From Weeksellaceae bacterium (GTDB lineage Bacteria; Bacteroidota; Bacteroidia; Flavobacteriales; Weeksellaceae), in assembly GCA_022013695.1 (NCBI GenBank), contig JAKLPS010000017.1, forward strand, positions 59,265-123,264: a stretch of 64,000 nt of DNA, given 5' to 3'. Of the stretch, positions 34,922-43,871 are shown piece by piece. A program made the translations under genes and the position numbers. The notes beneath the pieces were generated by a model. That model made no database searches. It worked only from the letters and a program-made list of their open reading frames with translations, and was not told the DNA's origin. The first letter of the stretch is position 1, and the number at the start of each line of letters is the position of its first letter.

Positions 34922-35437
34922 ATGGACAAAATAAAGAACACCAAAACTTTTATGAGAATCGTACACCGCTATCTGGGCTATTTTCTGGCCGGCATTATGG
35001 TGGTTTACTCCATCAGCGGCATCCTCCTGATCTACAGAGATACCAACTTTCTCAAGAAAGAAAATAAATACGAGAAAAAATTCGAGCCCAATCTGACGCC
35101 GAAAAAACTGGGCAAGGAGATCAAAATAAAAGGTTTTGAAGTAGAAAGAACGGAAGGCGACCTCATGTACTTCAAACAAGGCACTTACAATAGAAAAACC
35201 GGCGAAGCCCAATACAGCAAGAAGGAGTTGCCGTTCGTGTGGGACAAAATGACAAAGCTTCACAAAGCGGAATCCAAAAATCCGCTTTCGCCGCTGAACA
35301 CATTTTTTGGAGTATCACTATTCTTTTTTGTCTTATCCAGCTTCTGGATGTTTCCGCCAAAGTCCAAGATTTTTAGAAAGGGGATGATTTTCGCGGCGAT
35401 TGGTTTTGCTGTTGCTTTGTTTTTGACGTTTTTGTAA
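34922..35437 (+). CDS. PepSY-associated membrane protein
   Basis: 171 aa. It starts with a cytoplasmic segment containing RIVHRYLGYFLAGIMVVYSI, matching the N-terminus of PepSY-TM proteins, with conserved histidine before the first helix. A periplasmic part (about 50-120) lies between the first helix and two C-terminal helices (FFGVSLFFFVLSSFWMF and FAAIGFAVALFLTFL). It lies 80 bp after the siderophore receptor on the same strand. Such proteins are thought to act in siderophore-iron reduction or uptake at the inner membrane; this is by association. Confidence 0.8.
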   Translation: MDKIKNTKTFMRIVHRYLGYFLAGIMVVYSISGILLIYRDTNFLKKENKYEKKFEPNLTPKKLGKEIKIKGFEVERTEGDLMYFKQGTYNRKTGEAQYSKKELPFVWDKMTKLHKAESKNPLSPLNTFFGVSLFFFVLSSFWMFPPKSKIFRKGMIFAAIGFAVALFLTFL

Positions 35438-35450
35438 AAAATAATCCCAA

Positions 35451-36743
35451 TTAAAGAACGTGAAATGTTTTAAGCAAGACATTTAAACTCCAAATGATAA
35501 CAATCGCTCCAACGCCGATGAACATTGCCTTCACAGGCAATTTTCCGGCTAATCGTGCGGCTACAGGAGCTGCCAAAACGCCACCAAGAATCAATCCGGC
35601 AATCAATTGCCAATGGCTGATTCCTATCACTGAAAAGAAGGTCAATGCGCTGGCGAACGTGACGAAGAACTCCGTTAAACTAACAGTTCCGATAACATAG
35701 CGGGGTGTTTTCCCTTTTGAAATCAAAGTGGATGTGACGAGCGGTCCCCAGCCGCCGCCGCCGAATGAATCCAAAAATCCGCCTGCGCCGGCCAACCAGC
35801 CGACCCGTTTGGTTTTCTTGCGAGTCTTATTCTTTTTGAATGCATTTAGCAAAATTCTAATCCCCAAGATGAAAGTGTAGAACGCAAGAACGGGCTTGAT
35901 AATCACTGCATATTTTTCGCCCAGATAAGACAACATCAAAGCGCCCAAGATGGCTCCCAAAACGCCCGGAATCAGAATATTTTTGAATAATTTTTTGTTG
36001 ATATTCCCAAATTTGTAGTGGCTAAAGCCCGAGACTCCGCTGGAAAACATCTCTGCGGTATGGATGCTGCTGCTGATGGCAGGCAAAGGAATCCCGATGT
36101 ACAGCAATGCTGCGGTGCAAGTCACGCCGTAGCCCATTCCCAAAGCACCATCGATCAGTTGCGCTAAAAAACCGACCAGAAAAAGCCAAAAAAAACGTTC
36201 GTCTGTATTGGCATTCAAATATTGATAAGCGACTTCCATATCTTTGAAGCCGATGTAAAACGAAAGAATGTTGCCAATGAGAAGCAATACAAAAGCCAGA
36301 AAACAAACAGTGGCTATCCTGCGCCATTTCTTTTCATTATTGATGGGGAACAGCGTTTTCTCTGCGCTTGAACCTGTTGCCGTGCGTAAGAAAAAATCGC
36401 TTTCCATCGGGAAATTGGGAGCATAATAAAGTTTTTTATGTTTCTTTAAAGTTGAAATGATCGCTTGATCCTGAGTTTCGTTCTCCGTAGCTACGATGAA
36501 AAGATCCGCGATTTCCACATACTGATCTTGGAAATCATCATTGATAATCTTCACCGATGTGTTCTCCAACAACAGATTTTTGAGATCGTCGGACAGTCTT
36601 TTTGCCACGATAGAAATGTCTGTCTCGGGCATATTCTGCATCAGATCATTGAGCTGTTCGGAAGCCAGTTTTCCGCCGCCGATTATCAGAATATTATTGG
36701 TAGAAGCATTGATGAAAATGGGCAGTGAGATCTGGCTGGTCAC
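35451..36743 (-). CDS. Fusion of siroheme-synthase-like Rossmann domain and TSUP anion transporter
   Basis: 430 aa in two parts. Residues 1-120 resemble the NAD-binding domain of precorrin-2 dehydrogenase (CysG N-terminal/Met8): LPIFINASTNNILIIGGGKLA, then ADLFIVATENE. The ATDD motif usual at the last position is ATEN here, and the helical domain of CysG is missing, so catalysis is doubtful. Residues about 140-430 are a TSUP (TauE/SafE) transporter with about eight helices (LAQLIDGALGMGYGV, SIHTAEMFSSGVSGFSH, FLDSFGGGGWGP). It ends the cysH-cysD-cysN operon, 19 bp after cysN, which points to sulfate, sulfite or thiosulfate transport linked to assimilation. Confidence 0.85.
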   Translation of the reverse strand: MTSQISLPIFINASTNNILIIGGGKLASEQLNDLMQNMPETDISIVAKRLSDDLKNLLLENTSVKIINDDFQDQYVEIADLFIVATENETQDQAIISTLKKHKKLYYAPNFPMESDFFLRTATGSSAEKTLFPINNEKKWRRIATVCFLAFVLLLIGNILSFYIGFKDMEVAYQYLNANTDERFFWLFLVGFLAQLIDGALGMGYGVTCTAALLYIGIPLPAISSSIHTAEMFSSGVSGFSHYKFGNINKKLFKNILIPGVLGAILGALMLSYLGEKYAVIIKPVLAFYTFILGIRILLNAFKKNKTRKKTKRVGWLAGAGGFLDSFGGGGWGPLVTSTLISKGKTPRYVIGTVSLTEFFVTFASALTFFSVIGISHWQLIAGLILGGVLAAPVAARLAGKLPVKAMFIGVGAIVIIWSLNVLLKTFHVL

Positions 36744-36762
36744 GGTTCTGTTTTTTAGGAAA

Positions 36763-38001
36763 TTATTGAATCAAACCTGCACCCACGGTGACAAAGCTGG
36801 TTTCATCAATGAAGATGATGCCACCGTTGGAAGCCAAGTCTTTGTAAGGATCGAAGGGGAAAGGTTTTGCCGTTTTGAGTTTCAGTTTTACGATCTCATT
36901 CAGGGAAACCTGCTCCGCCTCTATTTTTTCCAAACTATTGACGTCCAACTTATAGTCGATCTCGCGGATGACGGCTTTGGTCTGCATCGCATTGTTCTGA
37001 ATGAGATATTTGGAGCCAACTTTCAAGGGTTTCTCGATCATCCAACAGACGAGAACTTCCAATTCCTGCTCGAGCTTTGGTAAATCATTGGATTTTACAA
37101 TCAAATCGCCGCGGCTGATATCGACATCGTCTTTCAAATGCAGAATAGCACTTTGAGGTGCAAACGCTTCATCAACCTGTTCCTGATTAACTTCGATCGC
37201 CGAAATTTCGCTTTGAGACCAGGAAGGTAACACGGTAACGGCATCTCCCACTTTGTAAATTCCGCTCGTGATTTTTCCGGCATAGCCGCGGTAGTCGTGA
37301 TATTCCTCCGACTGTGGCCGAATCACATATTGCACCGGGAATCTGGCTTTTTCCAAATTGATGGTGCTTTGCAATTCTACGGTTTCCAAATGATCCAATA
37401 AGGTTTTGCCCTCATACCAAGTAAAATTTTCTGATCTGTCTACTATATTGTCTCCGTCAAGTGCGCTAATCGGGATATAAACCACATTATTGAGACCCAA
37501 CTGATCTGCCATTTTGGAATATTCCTGCTTAATTTTATTAAAAATATCTTTGGAATAATTAACCAAATCCAACTTGTTGATGGCCACCACCACGTTGGGA
37601 ATATTGAGCAAGGATGCAATGATGGAATGCCGCCTGGTCTGCTCGATAATGCCGTTGCGCGCATCGATGAGAATAATAATCAAAGCGGCATTGCTGGCTC
37701 CCGTGATCATATTTCGGGTATATTGCACGTGGCCTGGCGCATCTGCGATGATGAATTTGCGTTTTGGGGTTGAGAAATATTTGTATGCGACATCAATCGT
37801 AATGCCCTGCTCTCTTTCGGCACGCAAGCCGTCGGTAAGCAAAGCCAAATCCAATTCGCCGTCGTTTTTGAACTTGCTGGCGCGTTCTACGGCTTCCAGC
37901 TGATCGATAAGGATATTCTTGCTATCGTACAATAATCTGCCAATCAGGGTACTTTTTCCGTCGTCTACGCTTCCGGCAGTTATAAATCTCAATATGTCCA
38001 T
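36763..38001 (-). CDS. cysN: Sulfate adenylyltransferase subunit 1 (GTPase)
   Basis: 412 aa, the GTPase subunit of ATP sulfurylase, which couples GTP hydrolysis to formation of adenylyl sulfate (APS) by CysD. G motifs are GSVDDGKST (residues 10-18), DAPGHVQYTRN and NKLDLV, with an EF-Tu-like beta-barrel region after (RFPVQYVIRPQSEEYHDYRG). There is no C-terminal APS kinase domain, in contrast to CysNC fusions. A 159-bp gap containing two direct repeats separates it from cysD. Confidence 0.95.
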   Translation of the reverse strand: MDILRFITAGSVDDGKSTLIGRLLYDSKNILIDQLEAVERASKFKNDGELDLALLTDGLRAEREQGITIDVAYKYFSTPKRKFIIADAPGHVQYTRNMITGASNAALIIILIDARNGIIEQTRRHSIIASLLNIPNVVVAINKLDLVNYSKDIFNKIKQEYSKMADQLGLNNVVYIPISALDGDNIVDRSENFTWYEGKTLLDHLETVELQSTINLEKARFPVQYVIRPQSEEYHDYRGYAGKITSGIYKVGDAVTVLPSWSQSEISAIEVNQEQVDEAFAPQSAILHLKDDVDISRGDLIVKSNDLPKLEQELEVLVCWMIEKPLKVGSKYLIQNNAMQTKAVIREIDYKLDVNSLEKIEAEQVSLNEIVKLKLKTAKPFPFDPYKDLASNGGIIFIDETSFVTVGAGLIQ

Positions 38002-38075
38002 TTTTTTTGTCAGTTGTTGGTTGATGGTTGCTCGTTTTTTTTGAAAGCTCTATTTGCTGAGAAGTGCTCAATAGC

Positions 38076-38108
38076 CCTGATTTTTCCCCGGCCCTAAAGG
38101 GAGATGAC
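38076..38108. repeat. 33-bp direct repeat, copy 1
   Basis: First of two identical 33-bp units (core CCCCGGCCCTAAAGGGAGA) in the gap between cysD and cysN. The core CCCTAAAGGG can fold on itself. Such GC-rich units are foreign to the AT-rich intergenic DNA here and look like a dispersed repetitive element. Confidence 0.85.
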
Positions 38109-38123
38109 AGCAGGTTCCCGGCT

Positions 38124-38156
38124 CCTGATTTTTCCCCGGCCCTAAAGGGAGATGAC
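38124..38156. repeat. 33-bp direct repeat, copy 2
   Basis: Second identical copy, 15 bp after the first (period 48 bp), ending four bases before the cysD stop codon. Confidence 0.85.
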
Positions 38157-38160
38157 TGAA

Positions 38161-39069
38161 TCAGAAATAACCTGCTTTTTTGCGATCTTCCATTGCGGCT
38201 TCGGAAGTTCTGTCGTCTATTCTGGTTTCGCCTCTTTCGCTGGTTTTGGTGGTGATGATCTCTGCAATGACTTGTTCCAAATTTGTTGCGTTGGACAAAA
38301 CGGCTGCGGTGCAAGTCATATCGCCGACGGTTCTGTAGCGCACACTTTCTGTGGTGACGACATCGTTTTCGTCAAGGTTTACGAACTCGTTCATCGCGAT
38401 AAATTGCTTGTCGAAATTTAGAACTTCTCTCTGATGGGCAAAATAAATGGAGGGAAGCTGAATTTTTTCTTTCAGGATGTAATTCCACACGTCCAATTCG
38501 GTCCAGTTGCTGATGGGGAAAGCCCGCACTTGCTCGCCTTTGTGAATTTTTCCGTTGTAGGTATTCCAAAGTTCGGGGCGTTGCAATTTCGGGTCCCATT
38601 GTCCAAAATCATCGCGAACGGAGAAAATTCTTTCCTTGGCTCTGGCTTTTTCTTCGTCTCGCCGTCCGCCTCCGATGCAGCAGTCGAATTCAAATTCTTC
38701 CACGGTGTCCAAGAGAGTAAACGTTTGCAGGGCATTTCTGCTTGGTAATTTGCCTTTTGGTTCGGTCAAAGATTTGTTTTTGATCGTGTCTTCTACTTTT
38801 CGAACGATGAGTTTCTCTCCGATGCTTTCGACTAATTGGTCTCGATAATCCAGCACTTCCGGGAAATTATGACCGGTATCGATATGAACCAATGGAAACG
38901 GAAACTTGCCGGGGCGGAAAGCCTTCAACGCGAGATGAACCAGCGTAATGCTGTCTTTTCCGCCGCTGAAAAGCAAAGCAGGCCGCTCAAACTGACCTGC
39001 GACTTCCCGGAAAATATGAATGGCCTCGGACTCTAGCTGCTCTAGATAATCCAGATGATATTTTGACAT
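38161..39069 (-). CDS. cysD: Sulfate adenylyltransferase subunit 2
   Basis: 302 aa, the catalytic subunit of ATP sulfurylase that forms APS from ATP and sulfate, acting with CysN. The PP-loop motif LLFSGGKDSITLVHLA and FPLVHIDTGHNFPEVLDYRD are diagnostic, with EFDCCIGGGRRDEEKARAKER and SVRYRTVGDMTCTAAV further on. It lies 15 bp after cysH in the same operon. Confidence 0.95.
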   Translation of the reverse strand: MSKYHLDYLEQLESEAIHIFREVAGQFERPALLFSGGKDSITLVHLALKAFRPGKFPFPLVHIDTGHNFPEVLDYRDQLVESIGEKLIVRKVEDTIKNKSLTEPKGKLPSRNALQTFTLLDTVEEFEFDCCIGGGRRDEEKARAKERIFSVRDDFGQWDPKLQRPELWNTYNGKIHKGEQVRAFPISNWTELDVWNYILKEKIQLPSIYFAHQREVLNFDKQFIAMNEFVNLDENDVVTTESVRYRTVGDMTCTAAVLSNATNLEQVIAEIITTKTSERGETRIDDRTSEAAMEDRKKAGYF

Positions 39070-39084
39070 TTAATGCTAATGTTT

Positions 39085-39798
39085 TTATTTGTGAACGTGC
39101 AGACCGCATTCCTTTTTATTGGCATCTTCCCACCACCAGCGGCCTGCGCGAAAATCTTCGCCCGGCTGTACTGCCCGTGTACAGGGCGCACATCCGATGC
39201 TGACGAAGCCTTTGTCGTGAAGAATATTGTAGGGAATATCGTGTTTTCTGATATAATTTTTGACGTCTTCCGTAGTCCAATACAACAATGGATGGTATTT
39301 GATGATTTGGTTGGACTCGTCCCACTCCAGTTGCAGAAGGTTTTCCCGATCTGGGGAATGTTCTGCCCGGAGACCTGTAATCCAAACTTTGTTTCCCTGC
39401 AAAGCTCGTTTCAAAGGTTGCACTTTTCTGATATGGCAGCACTGTTTTCTGTTTTCGACTGATGTGTAAAAGGAATCGGGACCTCTTTCCTGAACAAAAG
39501 GTTCTATCTCATTTTGATCTGGATAATAGGCTTTGATTGATCTTCTGTATTTTGAGTTGGTCAATGTCCAAGTATTGTAAGTTTCTTCGAACAGGCGACC
39601 GGTGTCTAAGGTAAAGATCTTGACGTCTGAATTTTTTAAAAGATCCGTGATGACCTGATCTTCCATACTGAAACTTGTAGAAAAGCAGACTTCTTCAGGA
39701 AAAAGAACGGCAAGCCGGGAAACAGTATCTTCCGGAGCGCTATCGAAAACCTTTTCTTCAACTAATGTTTGATAGAATGCTTTTAAATCTTGATGCAT
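39085..39798 (-). CDS. cysH: Iron-sulfur (phospho)adenylyl-sulfate reductase
   Basis: 237 aa, starting at the ATG at 39798 (MHQDLKAFYQ). It reduces APS or PAPS to sulfite with thioredoxin. The PP-loop-like SFSMEDQVITD and TLDTGRLFEETY are present. Cysteines at 120-121 (CCHIRK) and 203/206 (CAPC) give the CC...CxxC [4Fe-4S] pattern, and Cys231 in KKECGLH is the catalytic cysteine. This cluster is typical of APS reductases, and no cysC (APS kinase) is found in the operon, so APS is the more likely substrate. First gene of the operon; a TACTTTTG element lies at 39878-39871. Confidence 0.93.
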   Translation of the reverse strand: MHQDLKAFYQTLVEEKVFDSAPEDTVSRLAVLFPEEVCFSTSFSMEDQVITDLLKNSDVKIFTLDTGRLFEETYNTWTLTNSKYRRSIKAYYPDQNEIEPFVQERGPDSFYTSVENRKQCCHIRKVQPLKRALQGNKVWITGLRAEHSPDRENLLQLEWDESNQIIKYHPLLYWTTEDVKNYIRKHDIPYNILHDKGFVSIGCAPCTRAVQPGEDFRAGRWWWEDANKKECGLHVHK

Positions 39799-39870
39799 AG
39801 TTTTATGATTACTGCTCACAAAGTTAATGATTCGCATATATCTGACCAAATTGGTATAATATGAATGGCG

Positions 39871-39878
39871 CAAAAGTA
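39871..39878 (-). promoter_or_regulatory. -7 element of the cysH operon
   Basis: TACTTTTG on the minus strand, 72 nt before the cysH start. No TTG at 19-20 nt, so an activator may be needed. Confidence 0.45.
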
Positions 39879-39882
39879 TTTT

Positions 39883-40914
39883 TTAATAGAATCTTTTCAC
39901 GTCAATATCGGGATCTAGCTCAACTTGATGCTCCAAATAATCGAACATCTGTTTGGAAAAATAGCTTCCGTTCAGGACACCCCGTGCGCCAAGTCCGTTG
40001 AAAATATGGAAATTTTTGATGTCGATATGCGTTCCCAAAATGGGTCGGCGATCACGAACTGTTGCGCGGAAAGCGGCTTTGACCTTGGTGATTTTGTAAT
40101 TTCCTTTATAAAAAGATTTCAGGCCGTTTTCTAATTCTTCCACACTTTGGAGTTGTATTTCCGGGGTTGTACTAAATCGGTCATACGTTCCGCCGTAATA
40201 AAATCGGTTTTCGGCAAGAGAAAAGAGAAAATGTTTCTTTTTGATGATATACGGATCTATGCTTTGATCGATTTTGATCTCCAAGCAATGGCCTTTGTTT
40301 GGAAGAACCGGAATATCGCTAAAGAAAGGATTGTCTTTGGTATGAATGCCTTCGCAAAAAATAATGTGCTTGAATTTGATATTTTTATAGGTTGAATTTT
40401 CTGCGTCGATGGCATTGTAATCAAAAGACTCGGAAATAAAATGATTCGCAGCGGTAAAATAGCTTGTCATATCTTGGAAAAAATTCTGCACATCTATTCT
40501 GCAGGAGTCTTTGACGATTCCAGATCCCAGAGGATTTTCTACAGTCTCGAGTTGAACAAAATTCGGGTCTAAAAATGGTTTTAGATTGTCTTTCTCGGCA
40601 TTTCGCAGCCATTGTTTCTTATCTGCGTCGTCGTGAAAAATCCTGGCCACGGGTTCTTTTACAATGTAATTTTTTCCGGTATAGGCAGCGATTTCCCCAA
40701 AGATGGTTTCCAAGTAGTCCATCTGTTCTGTCGATTTCCAAAATGTGGTAAATCTTTTGAGGATGACTGGATTGCAGATACCGGCAGAAATATGAGACGC
40801 CGAAACTTGTCCGGCACTAAAAATTAGGAAAGAATTATTGCTCAAAAGAAACTGGTGCGCGAGAAAAAAACCGGCAAATCCGCCTCCTACGATGATGTAA
40901 TCTACTTGCTTCAT
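39883..40914 (-). CDS. FAD-dependent oxidoreductase, DAO family
   Basis: 343 aa from the ATG at 40914 (MKQVDYIIVGGGFAGFFLAH); the frame extends further upstream into the terminator, which is unlikely to be coding. The N-terminal GxGxxG FAD-binding motif, RFTTFWKSTEQM and the C-terminal GLGARGVLNGSYFSKQM are features of glycine/D-amino-acid oxidase-like enzymes. Substrate unknown. It lies between the gldN terminator and the cysH promoter, so it may be its own unit. Confidence 0.85.
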   Translation of the reverse strand: MKQVDYIIVGGGFAGFFLAHQFLLSNNSFLIFSAGQVSASHISAGICNPVILKRFTTFWKSTEQMDYLETIFGEIAAYTGKNYIVKEPVARIFHDDADKKQWLRNAEKDNLKPFLDPNFVQLETVENPLGSGIVKDSCRIDVQNFFQDMTSYFTAANHFISESFDYNAIDAENSTYKNIKFKHIIFCEGIHTKDNPFFSDIPVLPNKGHCLEIKIDQSIDPYIIKKKHFLFSLAENRFYYGGTYDRFSTTPEIQLQSVEELENGLKSFYKGNYKITKVKAAFRATVRDRRPILGTHIDIKNFHIFNGLGARGVLNGSYFSKQMFDYLEHQVELDPDIDVKRFY

Positions 40915-40920
40915 AAAAGA

Positions 40921-40950
40921 AAAAACCTGAGTAAAGATACTCAGGTTTTT
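40921..40950 (-). terminator. Terminator of the gldKLMN operon
   Basis: Perfect 12-bp stem AAAAACCTGAGT/ACTCAGGTTTTT with a 6-nt loop, 24 nt after the gldN stop. Confidence 0.85.
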
Positions 40951-40973
40951 TTGTATTGGGACTATGAGAAATG

Positions 40974-42188
40974 TTAGTAATTCCACATATCATTTTCCAT
41001 TTGTAGAATCTGTGCTTTGATGCGGTCACTTTCTTCCAATTGTCCATCTGCATCATTGGGAATATATTCATCGATAATGCCGCTTCCTCCTCTTCCAAGT
41101 CCATTATCTGCTTTATAAATAACTGAGGAAAATCTTCTTGCATTAAGAACATCATCAAAAGTAATATCGGAGGTAGAATTTTTGGCGTTGAAAATATAAT
41201 TGCTCGTTAAAACTTGTCTTGCATCTGGATAATAGACCCAGAACAGATCAATTAGTTCCGGTTTACTCAGCTTACTTGGATCGGCCGGCTGTCCAGTTGA
41301 AGCCAGCGCTTGTGCTTCGGCGGCTTTTAGTTTTGCGCCATTAGGATCTTCACCCATTGCGGCAATTCCGAGCAATCTGTATCTCAGCTGCGTATCTCTT
41401 TTATCGATATACCACATTCCCATTAGCTTAAGGGCTTTTACCTTCTCTGTACTGGTCACAATTTTATCCACATTTGCAGTGATATTATTTTTTTTGATTT
41501 TATACCAGTTTCCATCAAGTTTAAGTAATACAGTATCGGGATCTATGACCGGCGCAGCCACTTTCTTTTTAACAGTTTTTTTCTTTTTTCCTTTACCAGT
41601 TGTTACTGTTGTTTCCGTTGCGGCTGGTTGAGCAGTTCCATTGTAACCATAAACACCTTCCAGCCGGGTAGAATAATTGGCAAAAAGGGAATTGATACTT
41701 TCATCGCCGGTTCCTTTAAGTGAAGTAAAATATTTAAGCAGTTTTTGAGCTTCTGCTTCTTCAATTTTATTAGCATTCAAAGTTTCAGAGAAATAATCAT
41801 CAACCATTACAGACGATGTTTTGGTAACGATTTCTTCTGGTGTTAAACGCGATGTAAAGGAGTCATCACTATAAACTTCCTTTATTTTGCCACTATTGAC
41901 GGCGTCTAGTAAGATGGTATACAGAGATTTATTCTGTGTCACAAGACCATCAGCGTTATGGTAAAAAGGCTGATTGATTTTATCATTCATATCAATTATT
42001 TCCCATACCACCAAGCTTCTCAAGATATCTTTATCTTCTATAAATCCATACTTAAGTGGCATGATGCTATCCTTTTTTACCTCTCTTTGTTCTCTGAAAG
42101 TTTGTGGGGAATTGGCATTAAGTATACTACTTTGAGCATAGCCCATCATAGAAGAGACAAAAAACAAACTACAAATAATTTTTTTCAT
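40974..42188 (-). CDS. gldN: Type IX secretion/gliding protein GldN (PorN)
   Basis: 404 aa with a signal peptide (MKKIICSLFFVSSMMGYAQ). Family pattern: REVKKDSIMPLKYGFIEDKD, WEIIDMNDKINQPFYH, LKLMGMWYIDKRDTQLRYRL and FWVYYPDARQVL. GldN forms the periplasmic ring with GldK at the outer membrane. Residues about 185-225 are a Lys/Thr-rich insertion (GKGKKKKTVKKK). It is last in the gldK-L-M-N operon, and a terminator follows. Confidence 0.93.
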   Translation of the reverse strand: MKKIICSLFFVSSMMGYAQSSILNANSPQTFREQREVKKDSIMPLKYGFIEDKDILRSLVVWEIIDMNDKINQPFYHNADGLVTQNKSLYTILLDAVNSGKIKEVYSDDSFTSRLTPEEIVTKTSSVMVDDYFSETLNANKIEEAEAQKLLKYFTSLKGTGDESINSLFANYSTRLEGVYGYNGTAQPAATETTVTTGKGKKKKTVKKKVAAPVIDPDTVLLKLDGNWYKIKKNNITANVDKIVTSTEKVKALKLMGMWYIDKRDTQLRYRLLGIAAMGEDPNGAKLKAAEAQALASTGQPADPSKLSKPELIDLFWVYYPDARQVLTSNYIFNAKNSTSDITFDDVLNARRFSSVIYKADNGLGRGGSGIIDEYIPNDADGQLEESDRIKAQILQMENDMWNY

Positions 42189-42246
42189 AATAAATTGAAT
42201 ATAACATCAACCAGTTTAATTTAACTTAAATAATAGTGTAGTGAAA

Positions 42247-43824
42247 TTACAATATGCTTATAATCACACTTCCAATATTAGGAAGAACAACACCGTTCAA
42301 TCCTTGAGCAGTTGCTTGAATATCAAAAATCGTCACTGCATCTCCAGCTCTCAATCCGGTTGTCAAAGACTGAACTGGTGCCAAGGAATTACCATTAATA
42401 GGCATAATAGCTTTACCAGGTACCTTAATTTTGAAGCTAACCACCTTGAAGGTCACTGGGAAATCAAAATCTGGTAAATTGGCGGACAATTCTTGTTTGG
42501 CGACAGAACTAGCCGTCATAGTTACATAACTCTTACCTCTAATTTCACCTCTTGGTGGCGGAATATTTTTGATTCTGAAGTCAAATCCTTGTGTAATCAT
42601 CTTTCCGCTCGGTGCTTTTCCGGAGATTGTCAGTTTAACTGTGTTACCAGAACCTGGCGTTACGTTCCATTTACCTTTTCCACCTGTTACAGTAGCTCCG
42701 GGAGCAGATAGGGTTGTAGCCGTAAGATCGGCGCCCAAGATAGATCCAGAAACTGGATTGGCTAATCCTCGGTATAAAACATTCATTTTGTCGGCGGATA
42801 AGATTGCACCGCTTTGCTCCTTCAGTGCTTCTTGGCCAGAAACAACTGTGAGTGTGTGAGAATATGGTAATTTTATTACTTTTCCGTTTTTGTCCGTAAA
42901 AGATATTTCCCCTCCAAATTTCTGTTCACCTGGAGTAGAAGTATTTGGCGTAATAATTCCTTGACCATTCTCAACTCTTTGCACTCCAGAAATGGTAAGT
43001 CCTGGTACTGTACTTGCAAAAGTTCCGATTGCAACTTTGATCTGCCCTGTTTCACCTTTCATTATTGAACTAGGTCCAGAAACCAAAGCTTCGTAGGAAC
43101 TGAATTTGATGTCTGCATCCACTTTCTCCTGAAGCATTGCCGAAAGAGCATCTGCTTGTAGGTTTCGAGCTTCGGACTCTATTAACTCTAAGTTTGAGAG
43201 CGCCGCAATCAAAGGTTGGTTATAAAATTTGTATTGAAACCAGTTTTTTCCACCTTTGGCTCGTTTATCTCCTTTGGGAAATTCAGCCCAAAGATTCTTT
43301 TTTGCTCTATCTGCAACGGCTTTCAACTGAGAGTTGGATCCGAACGTAGAAGCGATGTAATTTCGAAGATCATCGACTTTGCTTTTCAAATCGGTGGCCT
43401 GACTAGAAGGATTTTTCTCTTCACCATCCTTGAAGAATAAAGTGGTGGCTGGCTCTGTACTGTTCAGCGCTGTGAAACTTTCTTCAATAGGCAGCTCGCT
43501 ATTATATTCTGCTTTAGTACTCATAGTATTCTTGTATCCTTCAATCATATTGACAAGTGCATCTGTCTTAGCAGATAATCCTTCATATTGAGCTTGAAGC
43601 GGCCCATAGGTTTCAGGCGAAGTTTTGGCTTTCTCCCTAAGTGTTATATAGAAAATTTTGTTTTTATTTTCAACAATTTCTTTTCTTGTGTTAGTTAAAG
43701 ATTCGTTTGTATCTTTATAAGATCTGATGATTTCCTGATCGATCTGCATCGCGAGCATCGCGATGAAAACCAAGTACATCAGGTTGATCATTTTCTGACG
43801 TGGTGTCTGTTTGCCTCCTGCCAT
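42247..43824 (-). CDS. gldM: Type IX secretion/gliding motor protein GldM (PorM)
   Basis: 525 aa. One N-terminal transmembrane helix (KMINLMYLVFIAMLAMQID) with the rest in the periplasm. GldM spans from the GldL motor to the GldK/N ring and carries the torque or energy for T9SS. The extended domain series ends with PPRGEIRGKSYVTMTASS and the C-terminal domain. It sits 47 bp after gldL. Confidence 0.94.
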   Translation of the reverse strand: MAGGKQTPRQKMINLMYLVFIAMLAMQIDQEIIRSYKDTNESLTNTRKEIVENKNKIFYITLREKAKTSPETYGPLQAQYEGLSAKTDALVNMIEGYKNTMSTKAEYNSELPIEESFTALNSTEPATTLFFKDGEEKNPSSQATDLKSKVDDLRNYIASTFGSNSQLKAVADRAKKNLWAEFPKGDKRAKGGKNWFQYKFYNQPLIAALSNLELIESEARNLQADALSAMLQEKVDADIKFSSYEALVSGPSSIMKGETGQIKVAIGTFASTVPGLTISGVQRVENGQGIITPNTSTPGEQKFGGEISFTDKNGKVIKLPYSHTLTVVSGQEALKEQSGAILSADKMNVLYRGLANPVSGSILGADLTATTLSAPGATVTGGKGKWNVTPGSGNTVKLTISGKAPSGKMITQGFDFRIKNIPPPRGEIRGKSYVTMTASSVAKQELSANLPDFDFPVTFKVVSFKIKVPGKAIMPINGNSLAPVQSLTTGLRAGDAVTIFDIQATAQGLNGVVLPNIGSVIISIL

Positions 43825-43871
43825 TTCAATAAATTAGATTAATTGTTAAACAAAAATTAAAATGATAGTGA

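Noticed and set aside
38076..38156. Possible CRISPR array
   Set aside because: Only two repeat copies with a 15-bp spacer, no further units and no cas genes.
37922..38314. 130-codon frame with a repeated SPFRAGEKSG peptide
   Set aside because: The repetition comes from the two 33-bp DNA repeats and the frame overlaps cysD and cysN out of frame.
39799..39873. Longer cysH start at 39873
   Set aside because: The added 25 residues do not resemble the family, and the promoter element at 39871-39878 overlaps the putative start.
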